DNA of 64,000 nucleotides from Pedobacter sp. PF22-3 (GTDB lineage: Bacteria > Bacteroidota > Bacteroidia > Sphingobacteriales > Sphingobacteriaceae), in NCBI RefSeq assembly GCF_026239555.1, contig NZ_JAPIVP010000011.1:1-64000 (forward strand). The letters run 5' to 3'. Made by a program: the position numbers and the translations under genes. The notes below the pieces were generated by a model, which was given only the letters and a program-made list of their open reading frames with translations, did not search any database and had not been told where the DNA came from. Shown here piece after piece: positions 55,240 to 64,000 of the stretch; the stretch's first letter is position 1; every line of letters begins with the position of its first letter.

Positions 55240-55489
55240 ATTAATTTAATATTTATTTCTGATGCAAAGCTCAGTCAATTGAATTCCGCCCACGTGTTCA
55301 AATCCGCTTTTCTTGTGTTCAAAAACACGCTATTAAACTTTGTAGAGAAATATTTCTTGCATTAGCCCGGGTAACAGTACTGCATCTTATTCTTTAGCGG
55401 GTATTCATCGGCCATGAATTGGCGTAAGCGAAGTGGTAAAATTTTAAGAAAGCTTATCGCTTTGGCCCATATTTTGTAAAAATAAATGC
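55240..55489. other. Short gap, promoter region
   Basis: No gene. It should hold the promoter for the leftward NmrA operon; ACGTGTTCAAATCCGC and a second GTGTTCAAAA form a short repeat near 55292-55322, perhaps an operator. Confidence 0.3.
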
Positions 55490-55672
55490 ATGAAAGTACA
55501 GATAGATGCCAGTAAACATGATTTAATTGCGCTGATAACGTTTCTCAAAAGTGACGCTAGATTTACCAAAATTTCAGCGCAGTTGGAAGCAGCAATAGCA
55601 TTGGAAGCGCATAATCATGAAGATGATATCCCAAAGGCGGGAGACAACCCAATTATACTACGTTCGGAGTAG
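55490..55672 (+). CDS. Small hypothetical protein
   Basis: The protein has 60 residues. A short helical start (IDASKHDLIALITFLKSDAR) is followed by an acidic tail (HNHEDDIPKAGDNP). No family is recognised. The ATG is well placed and composition is protein-like. It lies 290 bp before the UvrA paralogue on the same strand. Confidence 0.4.
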   Translation: MKVQIDASKHDLIALITFLKSDARFTKISAQLEAAIALEAHNHEDDIPKAGDNPIILRSE

Positions 55673-55965
55673 TGCCCCTGAATGGTTTGTGGTATGTGGT
55701 GTTGATAGTAGAATTAGTTTTATATGACTTCATCCAGTCCTGCGACTTTCAGCAAATTTGCGTAAGCGAATAAAAACCTCGTATAGCGCCAATTGCATGG
55801 GCGTCATTCCTACGAAATTTTAACTTGCCATACTGATCGTATTATTATCAAACCTTCGGTCGCATTCCAAATGCATACTCAAATTTGGCCTTGGGTAAGT
55901 GATTTCAGATTTCACCAAACCTAGTCCGCTAATATCTGTTGCTAGTTGTATACAATTGTTAAGTG

Positions 55966-58470
55966 ATGGAGAAAAAGAACAAGGCCAATGTGATCAGCGT
56001 GAAGGGTGCGAGGGAACATAATCTGAAAGATATTTCCCTTGAGATTCCCAGGGATAAAATAGTCGTATTTACCGGTGTTTCAGGATCAGGAAAATCATCT
56101 CTTGCATTCGGTACACTCTATGCTGAAGCACAACGGCGCTATCTGGAATCCGTTTCGCCTTATGCCCGCAGGCTTTTTAACCAGATGGATGTTCCTGAAG
56201 TAGACTCCATCGAGGGATTGCCCCCGGCAGTTGCCCTGCAACAGCAGCGTTCAGGTGCTTCCACCAGATCGTCAGTTGGCAGCGTAACCACGCTATCTAA
56301 CTTGCTTAGAATGCTTTTCTCCCGGGCCGGAGACTATCCACCCGGTCAATCCATCATCTATGCCGAAGGTTTCTCTCCCAATACACCCGAAGGTGCCTGC
56401 GAGGCGTGTCACGGTATGGGCAGTGTCTTCGAAGTTACCGAGGAAACAATGGTACCTGACGATACGCTCAGCATCAGAGCGGGTGCAATTGCATCCTGGC
56501 CCCGGGCATGGCAGGGTCAAAACCAGCGGGACATCTTGGTATCGCTGGGCTTCGATGTTGATACTGCATGGAAAAAATTACCAAAAAAGCAAAGGGATTG
56601 GATACTGTTCACTGAAGAGACGCCTACAGCGCCAGTTTATCCAGGACTTTCACCGGAGGAAACCGCTTTAGCCGTTGCAAAAAAGCTACCGCCGGATTAT
56701 ATGGGTACCTTTATTGGTGCCCGGGCTTACGTATTGAAAACCTTTGCCGCAAGCCAGTCTGAACTGATGAAAAAAAGGGTCTCGAAATATATGATCAGCC
56801 AGAAATGTCCGGTTTGTGCGGGGAAGCGGCTGAAAAAAGAAGCACTGTCTGTGAAATTCAAAGGCAAGGATATTGCAGAAACTTCCGGAATGACATTAGC
56901 TGAACTTTCGAAACTTTTCGGTGAACCTGCCAGGACTGAAAAGGAAGTAAAACCCGAAGAAAAGCAGCTGGTAATACAACGAATTTCTACCGACATACGC
57001 GCCAGAATCAGTGTGATGCTGGAGCTCGGTTTAGGCTACCTTACCCTAAATAGAAGTACCCCAACCCTTTCACCAGGGGAGTTACAGCGACTACGTTTGT
57101 CCACCCAGGTACACTCCAATCTTTTCGGTGTGGTTTATGTTCTTGATGAGCCCTCGGCGGGATTACATCCTGCAGATACTGAAGCCTTACTGCGTATACT
57201 GGAGAAGTTAAAAAATGCCGGCAACAGCATTTTTGTGGTGGAACATGAAATAGAGGTGATTAAACGCGCAGACTGGGTTATTGACGTAGGACCGGGTGCA
57301 GGAGAGCAGGGCGGGCAGATTATCTACAGTGGCACGGTTGCCGGGCTGAAAAAGAATACGGACTCCGTAACCGGGAGATTTCTCTCAGGCACCGCCAATC
57401 TGACTGAACACCAACCCCGAATATCCAAGGGGTATCTCTGCGTGCGAGGGGCTAAAAGACACAATTTGAAGGATGTGGACATCGATTTCCCGCTTGGTGT
57501 AATGACCAGCGTAACGGGAATTTCGGGTTCGGGAAAAAGCAGTTTGGTTAGCCAGGTACTTGTGGAGTTACTTTCAAAGCAATTGGGAATCAAAAATGAA
57601 ATTGTCAGCGAATCCACAGCGGATGATCCTTTAGCTGACAGTTCAGCGCCGGCCGGTGGGAAAATCACTGGTGGAGCAGCGGAAATAGCCAGATTGGTTG
57701 TAGTAGATCAGCGTCCCATCGGCAGAACACCACGATCAAACCTTGCTACCTATACCGGACTTTTTGACCACATACGCAAACGATTTGCCGACACACCTGC
57801 AGCCAAAAAAAAACGGTATGATGCCGGACGATTTTCCTTTAACCTGGCCAAGGGCCGATGTGCCAATTGCCAGGGTGAAGGATTTGTGATGGTGGAACTA
57901 CTGTTTCTACCGAGTGTGTATACCCCTTGTCCGGCCTGCAGCGGTACCCGGTACAATCCGGAAACTTTACAGGTAACTTATAGAAATAAAAATATCGCGC
58001 AGGTTTTGGAAATGACGGTTGAGGAAGCATGCAATTTTTTCGATGAAGACCTCCAGATTTACCAGGGGCTAAATGTTGTACGGGAGGTGGGCCTTGGTTA
58101 CCTCAGGCTCGGACAGTCTGCAACAGAACTATCTGGAGGAGAGGCGCAGCGCATTAAATTGGCAACGGAGCTGCAAAAAAGCAATAAAGGCGCTTCACTG
58201 TATATTCTTGATGAACCTACGACCGGACTCCATCCTGCTGACGTTGAGCGGCTGCTCTTGCAGCTAAACAGACTGGTAGACAGCGGAAACACCGTAATTG
58301 TTGTGGAGCATGATATGCAGGTGATTGCACAAAGCGACTGGGTAATTGATATTGGACCAGGCGCCGGGGACCTTGGCGGAAAGGTTGTGTTTTCGGGCCT
58401 CCCTGAAGCGCTATGCCAAAACGCGGACAGTAAAACCGCCAGGTACCTGAAAGCGTATAAAAACCAATAA
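55966..58470 (+). CDS. UvrA paralogue (class II, short form)
   Basis: The protein has 834 residues from ATG 55966; the GTG three bases before is less likely. It carries two ABC domains with Walker A FTGVSGSGKSSLAFG (about 36) and VTGISGSGKSSLVSQ (about 515), and signatures LSPGELQRLRLS and LSGGEAQRIKLA. Zinc-type CxxC pairs are at CEACHGMG, CPVCAGKR and CPACSG. It is about 100 residues shorter than canonical UvrA, missing most of the UvrB-binding and insertion regions, as in the UvrA2 group linked to drug or DNA-damage tolerance. A cytoplasmic DNA-binding ATPase. No uvrB lies nearby. Confidence 0.9.
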   Translation: MEKKNKANVISVKGAREHNLKDISLEIPRDKIVVFTGVSGSGKSSLAFGTLYAEAQRRYLESVSPYARRLFNQMDVPEVDSIEGLPPAVALQQQRSGASTRSSVGSVTTLSNLLRMLFSRAGDYPPGQSIIYAEGFSPNTPEGACEACHGMGSVFEVTEETMVPDDTLSIRAGAIASWPRAWQGQNQRDILVSLGFDVDTAWKKLPKKQRDWILFTEETPTAPVYPGLSPEETALAVAKKLPPDYMGTFIGARAYVLKTFAASQSELMKKRVSKYMISQKCPVCAGKRLKKEALSVKFKGKDIAETSGMTLAELSKLFGEPARTEKEVKPEEKQLVIQRISTDIRARISVMLELGLGYLTLNRSTPTLSPGELQRLRLSTQVHSNLFGVVYVLDEPSAGLHPADTEALLRILEKLKNAGNSIFVVEHEIEVIKRADWVIDVGPGAGEQGGQIIYSGTVAGLKKNTDSVTGRFLSGTANLTEHQPRISKGYLCVRGAKRHNLKDVDIDFPLGVMTSVTGISGSGKSSLVSQVLVELLSKQLGIKNEIVSESTADDPLADSSAPAGGKITGGAAEIARLVVVDQRPIGRTPRSNLATYTGLFDHIRKRFADTPAAKKKRYDAGRFSFNLAKGRCANCQGEGFVMVELLFLPSVYTPCPACSGTRYNPETLQVTYRNKNIAQVLEMTVEEACNFFDEDLQIYQGLNVVREVGLGYLRLGQSATELSGGEAQRIKLATELQKSNKGASLYILDEPTTGLHPADVERLLLQLNRLVDSGNTVIVVEHDMQVIAQSDWVIDIGPGAGDLGGKVVFSGLPEALCQNADSKTARYLKAYKNQ

Positions 58471-58648
58471 TCAGCTTTAGGGATACGCTACTGAGAAAAA
58501 ATCAGCAAATCTGCGGCTAGGTATGAATGCTACGTATCAAAATAGATTAACCTGAATCTAATTATAACTTTATGCAGAAACGTTACCTTGAACCACATAC
58601 GCGCGATTAGTTATGCTTTCCAATTAAGCGGGAACGAAAAATTAAGTA

Positions 58649-59698
58649 CTAAAAATAATTCAATGCACTTAAAATTCCCTCTACCGAAAACTTTGCCCCG
58701 CACACAAACTCATCGGCCGCTCCGTAGTAAATGGTTAATTCATCACCTTTAACGATGTGACCGTTGGTAAATACCACCTCGCCAAAAAAACCGTGTAATT
58801 CATAATCTTCCTGAGGTACCATTATCGGCGCTTCTGTTCTGGCCAGTACTTTAGCGGGATCATTTAAATCCATTAAAAAAGCACCTAAAGCATACTGGTG
58901 TTTCTCATTAGCACCGTGGTAAATTTCGAGCCAGCCGGCTGCCGTTTTAATGGGTGCTGCACCGGCGCCTACACGGGCACTATCCCAAAGGTTGGCCCTG
59001 GTTTTGATGAGGCACTGGTGTTTGCCCCAGTGGATGCCATCAGGAGATTCGGCCAGCCAGATGTAATTACCACCCAAAGCTACACTGCTGGGGCGGTGCA
59101 GGGCATAAAACTTGCCGTTAATACGTTCTTCGAACAGGGCGCAATCTTTATTGTGCGGAGGGATGATCATGCCATGGTGCTCAAAGTTTTTCCAATCTGT
59201 GGTGGTCCGCAGCCCTACCCCCACACCATGGGCCGAAACGGCCGTATAGCTTAGATAATAGGTATGGCCAATTAAGGCTACGCGGCAATCTTCAATGCCA
59301 AAGGTTTCATCTTTGCCTTCGCCCTGTAATAAAGGGTAACCTTCCGGTTCATAAAAATGAATACCATCATCACTGCAAACCAATCGTAAATGCGATAGTG
59401 TGGTTAAATAATCGGCCCCTTTATAGTGAATTATCCTCGGGTCGGTAGCATTTACATGCGGGTCGTTTTCTTCAACGGCCAGGATCTCGATGCCATCCTG
59501 GGTTAAAATGGGGAAAGAGATAATACCCGCTGTTTGTTTAGGCCTTTCGGCTACCCGGATCAATAACCATATTTTCCCCTCAAAGTTAAAAACACCGGGA
59601 TTAAGCAGGCAGGCAATTTCCAGCCCATCTCTACTGGGTGACAGATTTTTGGGTGCGAGTATGTGGTTTTGCGGAAACCGTTGGGCAATATCGGCCAT
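58649..59698 (-). CDS. Glycoside hydrolase family 130 phosphorylase-like
   Basis: The protein has 349 residues with no signal peptide. The five-bladed propeller motifs include GIEDCRVALIGHTYYLSYTA, then KDCALFEERINGKFYALHRP and SSVALGGNYIWLAESPDG, and the end FGEVVFTNGHIVKGDELTIY. GH130 enzymes phosphorolyse beta-mannosides, releasing mannose 1-phosphate; the Asp in GIEDCR is the expected general acid. With the GH76 mannanase gene in the same window this hints at mannan use, although they are 25 kb apart. Confidence 0.9.
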   Translation of the reverse strand: MADIAQRFPQNHILAPKNLSPSRDGLEIACLLNPGVFNFEGKIWLLIRVAERPKQTAGIISFPILTQDGIEILAVEENDPHVNATDPRIIHYKGADYLTTLSHLRLVCSDDGIHFYEPEGYPLLQGEGKDETFGIEDCRVALIGHTYYLSYTAVSAHGVGVGLRTTTDWKNFEHHGMIIPPHNKDCALFEERINGKFYALHRPSSVALGGNYIWLAESPDGIHWGKHQCLIKTRANLWDSARVGAGAAPIKTAAGWLEIYHGANEKHQYALGAFLMDLNDPAKVLARTEAPIMVPQEDYELHGFFGEVVFTNGHIVKGDELTIYYGAADEFVCGAKFSVEGILSALNYF

Positions 59699-59715
59699 AA
59701 AAATGTTTTTAAAAC

Positions 59716-59748
59716 AAACAGGCGACCATTTTTTTTGGTCGCCTGTTT
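59716..59748 (-). terminator. Intrinsic terminator after csbD
   Basis: AAACAGGCGACC (59716-59727) pairs perfectly with GGTCGCCTGTTT (59737-59748). Read leftward a T-rich run follows. It separates the csbD-like gene from the GH130 gene. Confidence 0.9.
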
Positions 59749-59764
59749 TATTATTGAATGGATA

Positions 59765-59950
59765 TTATAAAGAGTTGATCCACTTTACCAGTTCATCTCT
59801 TCCTTTACCTGTTTTTTGTTGCAGTCTGCCCAACAACTCATCATCCTGTCCTTCTTCGTGTTTTAAATCGTCGTCGGTTAAATCAGCATAAGCCTGTTTA
59901 ACTTTTCCTTTTATTTCGTTCCACTTTCCTTTTAATTCTAACTTATCCAT
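59765..59950 (-). CDS. CsbD-family stress protein
   Basis: The protein has 61 residues: MDKLELKGKWNEIKGKVKQA, then LTDDDLKHEEGQDDELLGRL. The start with KGKWNEIKGKVKQ is the signature of the CsbD/YjbJ family of small, abundant stress proteins, in Bacteroidota often with this ending (TGKGRDELVKWINSL). Cytoplasmic; molecular role unknown. Probably under general stress control. Confidence 0.92.
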   Translation of the reverse strand: MDKLELKGKWNEIKGKVKQAYADLTDDDLKHEEGQDDELLGRLQQKTGKGRDELVKWINSL

Positions 59951-60152
59951 AGGGGTTATTTTTTGGTGGTGAATAATATGTTTTACACAGAATAAACAAC
60001 CTTAAGCCCCGTTTTGTTTCGCCTTTTTGGTCTATTACCTCAATAAGCAGCTAATTTTATGTTATTCCTTCAGGTTTTATATAGGTTTTGGGTATATTAA
60101 GGCTATTATTCTTATCCATTTACTAAACATTACTAACTAAACTTACAATTTG

Positions 60153-63100
60153 ATGAAAAAACTACTCTTCAGTATGATTTTATCTCTCAGTGTAATTTCG
60201 TTTGCTTTCGCGCAGGGCAAAGTGATTACCGGGAAGGTGACGTCGGCCTCGGGACCAATTCCGGGTGTTAGCGTATTTGTAAAAGGCTCGCCGGCCAACG
60301 GCACACAGAGCGATGCCACTGGGGCTTTTAAATTAACGGTTGCAGATGATGCTAAAACGCTTGTTTTTAGTTTTATCGGTTATAAAGCCAAAGAAGTACC
60401 CATTACGGGGCCAACCCTAAATGTAAAGCTCGAGGAGGAAAACAATGCCTTAGCCGATGTGGTTGTGGTGGGTTACGGTACGCAGAACAAACGGGATGTA
60501 ACGGGATCGGTAGCTTCGGTTAAAGCTAAAGATCTGGAGAACCTACCAGTTACGAGTTTTGAGCAAGCCTTACAAGGAAAGGCAGCAGGCGTGCAAATTG
60601 CAGCACAAAATGGAAAATTAGGTCAGGGGATTACCGTTAGGGTGAGGGGCGCTGCATCAGTAACTGCAGGTAGTGAACCGCTTTACATTGTTGATGGAAT
60701 CCCGATTACTTCTGGTGATTTTTCCAGTACTACTGCACCAACGAGTGCTTTGGCAGATATAAATACCAACGACATCGAATCAATTGAAGTTTTAAAAGAT
60801 GCATCGGCATCAGCAATTTATGGTGCAAGGGCTTCAAATGGCGTAGTATTGATTACTACAAAACAAGGTAAGGCAGGCAAAACACTTGTCCAGTTTAACG
60901 CATTAGGCGGAGTAAGCTCCCCTTCTAACCATAGGGATTTTTTAAACGCAGAGCAATATGTTCAGCTAGAGCGTAGAGCCGGGCAAGGCGCTGCCAACCA
61001 GGATTTCCTTAACGGAGATTATGCAACTTTGCAAGAAGCATTAGATGATTACAGGGAAAGTGTAGAAGCCCGTTTGAACCGATATTCGGCTGGCAACAAT
61101 GATTATCAAACTTATAAGGTAAACACAAACTGGGAAGCTGCTTCTTTTCAAGACAAACCGGTTACCCAACAGTATGATCTGAATTTGACCGGAGGGAATG
61201 AAAAAACGAAATTTTATATTGGTGGTCAGGCGTTAGATCAACAAGGAATTGTGATTGGAAACAGTTATAAACGCTACAGCGGCCGATTAAACCTGACCAA
61301 TAAAGTAACCGACTTTTTAGAAGTAGGTATTAACCTTAATTTCTCGAATAGTATTAATAACAGGATATCAAATGATAATGCCTTTTCAAGTCCACTACAA
61401 TCAGTAGCACTTTCGCCCATTACACCGTTTATCGATCCAAGGTCGGGTTTAATCAGCGGTACTTTGCCTGGGGCAGCCTCAAACTACCCTGTATACTATA
61501 ACCCCTTTATCAGTGTAGACAATGCTTTTTACAAAGCAACAGTCTACCGAACAATTGGCAAAGCTTTTGCGAATATAAACCTTGCTAAGGGATTAAAATT
61601 CAGTACTGATTTTTCTATTGACAACTTAAATCAAAACGAAGAAAGTTATTATGGTTCATTAACTTTTAGAAATACAGGCACATCAAATGGATACGGTCAA
61701 AATATTTCAACTTTTATAATTAATGCCAATACTAATAATTTCTTCAGTTATAATACAACTATTGGAAAAAGTGCTTTTGATGTTATTTTGGGTACAAGTT
61801 ATCAAAAATCGACCACCAAATACAGCACCATTGAAGGACAGGATTTCCCAAGTGATTCTTACATTAAACTAGGTTCTGCTGCAACAAAAGTAATTGCAAC
61901 CAGTAATGAAGGTGCTTTTAGCTTTCTGTCTTATTTCTTTAGGGCAAATTATAAATACAACGATCGTTATTTGGTGGGCTTTAGTGTAAGGGCCGATGGT
62001 TCATCACGTTTTGGAGCCAACAATAGATATGGGTATTTCCCGGCAGGTTCATTGGCCTGGATTGCATCAGAAGAAGATTTCTTAAAACAAAGTGAAACCA
62101 TCAGTTTATTAAAATTTAGGGTAAGTTATGGTTTAACCGGTAATGCCGAAATTGGCAATTATTCTGCCCGTGGTTTATTCGCTGGAACAGGGGCATATGG
62201 CGGTTTGCCTGGGCAAACTCCTTCGCGAATAGCCAATCCTGATTTAACATGGGAAAAAACCAAACAACTCGATATCGGCTTTGATTTTGGTATTTTAAAG
62301 AATAGAATTACCGGAATTTTCGATTTCTATCAAAAAAACACAACAGACCTGCTATTGGATGTGCCGATTCCTCAAACTACAGGGTTTTCTACCAAAACGC
62401 AAAACTTAGGATCGTTAAAAAACACCGGGTTTGAATTGGGTATTAATACAGAAAATTTTGTGGGTGCCTTCAAATGGTCAACTGCAATAACGGGGGCAAT
62501 TAACAACAATAAGATTACCAACCTGGGTGGGCAGGTTTTAAACAGTAACGAAATAAATGCAGCTATTTCCGGTCAACCAATCGGTGTATTTTACCTGCCT
62601 GAATATGCCGGGGTAAATCCGGCCAATGGTGATGCTTTGTATTACAAAAACACAGTAGTTGATGGCAATATAGACAGAAGTACGACAAATAACATTAACG
62701 ATGCACAACGGATTTTTGCAGGCAACCCAAATCCAAAATATACGTTCGGTTTAAACAACACTTTTTCATACAAAAATTTCGATTTAGGTATATTTTTTCA
62801 AGGTGTAAAAGGCAATAAAATCTTTAATGCAGGTGGCCAGTACATGAGCGCTAATGGCTCAAACGGCTATGATAATCAAACCACAGATCAAATGAGCTAT
62901 TGGGACAAACCAGGTGATATTACATCTGTTCCAGAGCCACGTTTGTTTGCTGGTAATGGCATTGGAAACTCGACCAGGTATTTATCTGATGGCTCTTATG
63001 TCAGGCTAAAAACGTTAACAATTGGTTATAATTTCCCTACTTCAATATTAACTAAAATTAAATTAAGCAAATTAAGGTTATATGCTACGGCTCAAAATCT

Positions 63101-63239
63101 GCTTACCATAACAGGATATAAAGGCTGGGACCCGGAGGTTAATGCAGATTATCAATCGACAAACATTAATCAAGGTGTAGATTTTTACTCAGCACCACAG
63201 CCACGTGTAATTTCATTTGGTATTAACATTGGCCTATAA
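60153..63239 (+). CDS. SusC/RagA TonB-linked outer membrane protein
   Basis: The protein has 1028 residues from ATG 60153; a TTG three bases before is not used. A signal peptide (LLFSMILSLSVISFAFAQ) is followed by a carboxypeptidase-regulatory-like domain (ITGKVTSASGPIPGVSVFVK, about 25-100), the TonB-box/plug (DVVVVGYGTQNKRDVTGS, LYIVDGIPI, IESIEVLKDASASAIYGA) and a long beta barrel ending in Leu (SFGINIGL). SusC proteins import oligosaccharides or peptides through the outer membrane using TonB energy, with a SusD lipoprotein as lid. The SusD gene follows after 16 bp. The nutrient is not clear from this window. Confidence 0.95.
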   Translation: MKKLLFSMILSLSVISFAFAQGKVITGKVTSASGPIPGVSVFVKGSPANGTQSDATGAFKLTVADDAKTLVFSFIGYKAKEVPITGPTLNVKLEEENNALADVVVVGYGTQNKRDVTGSVASVKAKDLENLPVTSFEQALQGKAAGVQIAAQNGKLGQGITVRVRGAASVTAGSEPLYIVDGIPITSGDFSSTTAPTSALADINTNDIESIEVLKDASASAIYGARASNGVVLITTKQGKAGKTLVQFNALGGVSSPSNHRDFLNAEQYVQLERRAGQGAANQDFLNGDYATLQEALDDYRESVEARLNRYSAGNNDYQTYKVNTNWEAASFQDKPVTQQYDLNLTGGNEKTKFYIGGQALDQQGIVIGNSYKRYSGRLNLTNKVTDFLEVGINLNFSNSINNRISNDNAFSSPLQSVALSPITPFIDPRSGLISGTLPGAASNYPVYYNPFISVDNAFYKATVYRTIGKAFANINLAKGLKFSTDFSIDNLNQNEESYYGSLTFRNTGTSNGYGQNISTFIINANTNNFFSYNTTIGKSAFDVILGTSYQKSTTKYSTIEGQDFPSDSYIKLGSAATKVIATSNEGAFSFLSYFFRANYKYNDRYLVGFSVRADGSSRFGANNRYGYFPAGSLAWIASEEDFLKQSETISLLKFRVSYGLTGNAEIGNYSARGLFAGTGAYGGLPGQTPSRIANPDLTWEKTKQLDIGFDFGILKNRITGIFDFYQKNTTDLLLDVPIPQTTGFSTKTQNLGSLKNTGFELGINTENFVGAFKWSTAITGAINNNKITNLGGQVLNSNEINAAISGQPIGVFYLPEYAGVNPANGDALYYKNTVVDGNIDRSTTNNINDAQRIFAGNPNPKYTFGLNNTFSYKNFDLGIFFQGVKGNKIFNAGGQYMSANGSNGYDNQTTDQMSYWDKPGDITSVPEPRLFAGNGIGNSTRYLSDGSYVRLKTLTIGYNFPTSILTKIKLSKLRLYATAQNLLTITGYKGWDPEVNADYQSTNINQGVDFYSAPQPRVISFGINIGL

Positions 63240-63255
63240 TTAAAAAAGAATCAAA

Positions 63256-64000
63256 ATGAAAAAGACATATATAAATAATATCATATTTGCTTGCATGTTT
63301 TTGATGGCTTTATCTTCGTGCAAAAAACCGCTTGATATAAATCCTATTGATACCGTTGATCAAAAAAATGCTTTGATCACTTCAAAAGATGTTGAGGGTG
63401 CACTGGTTGGTGCATATGCTGATCTTGGCAGCCGTAATTTTTTTGGTGGACGTCCACTCTTGATGACTGATTTCTTAGCAAATACTGACGCTATTGAATG
63501 GTTTGGGACCTACGAGGAACTGACCCAGGCCATCAATAAAAAGCTTTTAAAAACAAATAGTTATGTTGATAACGTATGGGCTGCAGGATATACCGCAATT
63601 AATGATGCCAATAATGTAATTGCTGCCCTTGATAAAGTAGAGCCTGCAAAAAAGAGCAGAGTAGAAGGAGAAGCTAAATTTATCCGGGGGTCGGCATATT
63701 TCGAACTCGTTAGGGTATTTGCAAAAGCCTACAATGATGGTTCTCCAGGCACGAATTTGGGAGTACCCATCGTGTTAACTCCAACTAACCTCATAAGCGA
63801 AGCGAATTATGTAAGTAGGGCTACTGTAGCTGCCGTTTACAATCAGGCTATAACTGATTTAACAGATGCAGAAGCTAAACTTCCGGCTACTAATGGTTTT
63901 TTCGCAACTAAGTCTGCAGCAGCTGCAATGCTAGCGAGACTTTATTTACAAATGGGTAATTATAGCGCGGCCGGGGCAGCTGCAAACCGGGTGATTGCTT
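63256..64000 (+). CDS. SusD/RagB nutrient-binding lipoprotein (partial at window edge)
   Basis: At least 248 residues are present, cut by the window end. A lipobox (FACMFLMALSSCKKPLD, Cys about 23) is followed by the SusD N-terminus: VEGALVGAYADLGSR, AINDANNVIAALDKV, EGEAKFIRGSAYFELVRVFA and a TPR-like AAAAMLARLYLQMGNYSAAG. SusD proteins bind the substrate on the cell surface and cap the SusC channel. Same transcript as the SusC gene just upstream. Confidence 0.93.
   Translation, partial: MKKTYINNIIFACMFLMALSSCKKPLDINPIDTVDQKNALITSKDVEGALVGAYADLGSRNFFGGRPLLMTDFLANTDAIEWFGTYEELTQAINKKLLKTNSYVDNVWAAGYTAINDANNVIAALDKVEPAKKSRVEGEAKFIRGSAYFELVRVFAKAYNDGSPGTNLGVPIVLTPTNLISEANYVSRATVAAVYNQAITDLTDAEAKLPATNGFFATKSAAAAMLARLYLQMGNYSAAGAAANRVIA

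Noticed and set aside
1..64000. tRNA genes, CRISPR arrays, integrases or insertion-sequence transposases
   Set aside because: I looked for T-loop sequences, regular spacer arrays and transposase motifs on both strands and found none that hold up. A computed search could still reveal short remnants.

Overview
The window reads as chromosomal DNA of a Sphingobacteriaceae bacterium (Pedobacter or a close relative). This is inferred from the low-to-moderate GC content, SusC/SusD TonB-linked transport genes, a type IX secretion C-terminal domain, TAnnTTTG-type promoter elements, lipoproteins with a Cys-Lys-Lys lipobox context, and many families typical of Bacteroidota (DUF6624, DUF2147, FG-GAP repeats, GH76, GH130). 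No rRNA, tRNA, CRISPR array, integrase or intact insertion sequence was seen.

Layout. Bases 1-414 hold an 11-bp periodic repeat array next to a small HATPase-like/LuxR-type gene. 1.1-6.5 kb is a leftward run of defence-type genes: a SEFIR (TIR-like) protein, a protein with a PD-(D/E)XK-like end, and a membrane-anchored KAP P-loop NTPase. 7.4-10.9 kb holds two unrecognised membrane proteins. 12.7-17.6 kb is a secretion cluster: a large double-glycine-leader protein, a small membrane protein, a C39-peptidase ABC exporter and an HlyD-type adaptor. 17.6-19.3 kb is a gene graveyard. 19.4-31 kb mixes housekeeping-like accessory genes (flavin monooxygenase, AraC and MerR regulators, alpha/beta hydrolase, a JAMM-like lipoprotein, RebB) with several broken genes. 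32.3-37.5 kb encodes secreted proteins (GH76, S41 protease, FG-GAP protein). 38.6-41.7 kb is a RiPP cluster of the grasp-with-spasm type. 41.9-49.7 kb carries small secreted proteins, a methyltransferase, a RhiA-like protein and a 1072-residue T9SS cargo hydrolase. 50-55 kb is a redox/regulator block with two related AraC proteins. 56-64 kb carries a UvrA paralogue, GH130, CsbD and the start of a SusC/SusD pair cut by the window edge.

Themes. Two peptide-export or peptide-modification systems (12.7 kb and 39.2 kb) both start with a double-glycine leader, but only the first has an exporter beside it. Four copies of one HNH-type nuclease gene, all broken or truncated and all on the plus strand, lie at the joints between gene blocks. 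Two deletion remnants match intact genes elsewhere in the window. This gives a picture of an accessory region repeatedly rearranged by recombination and decay.
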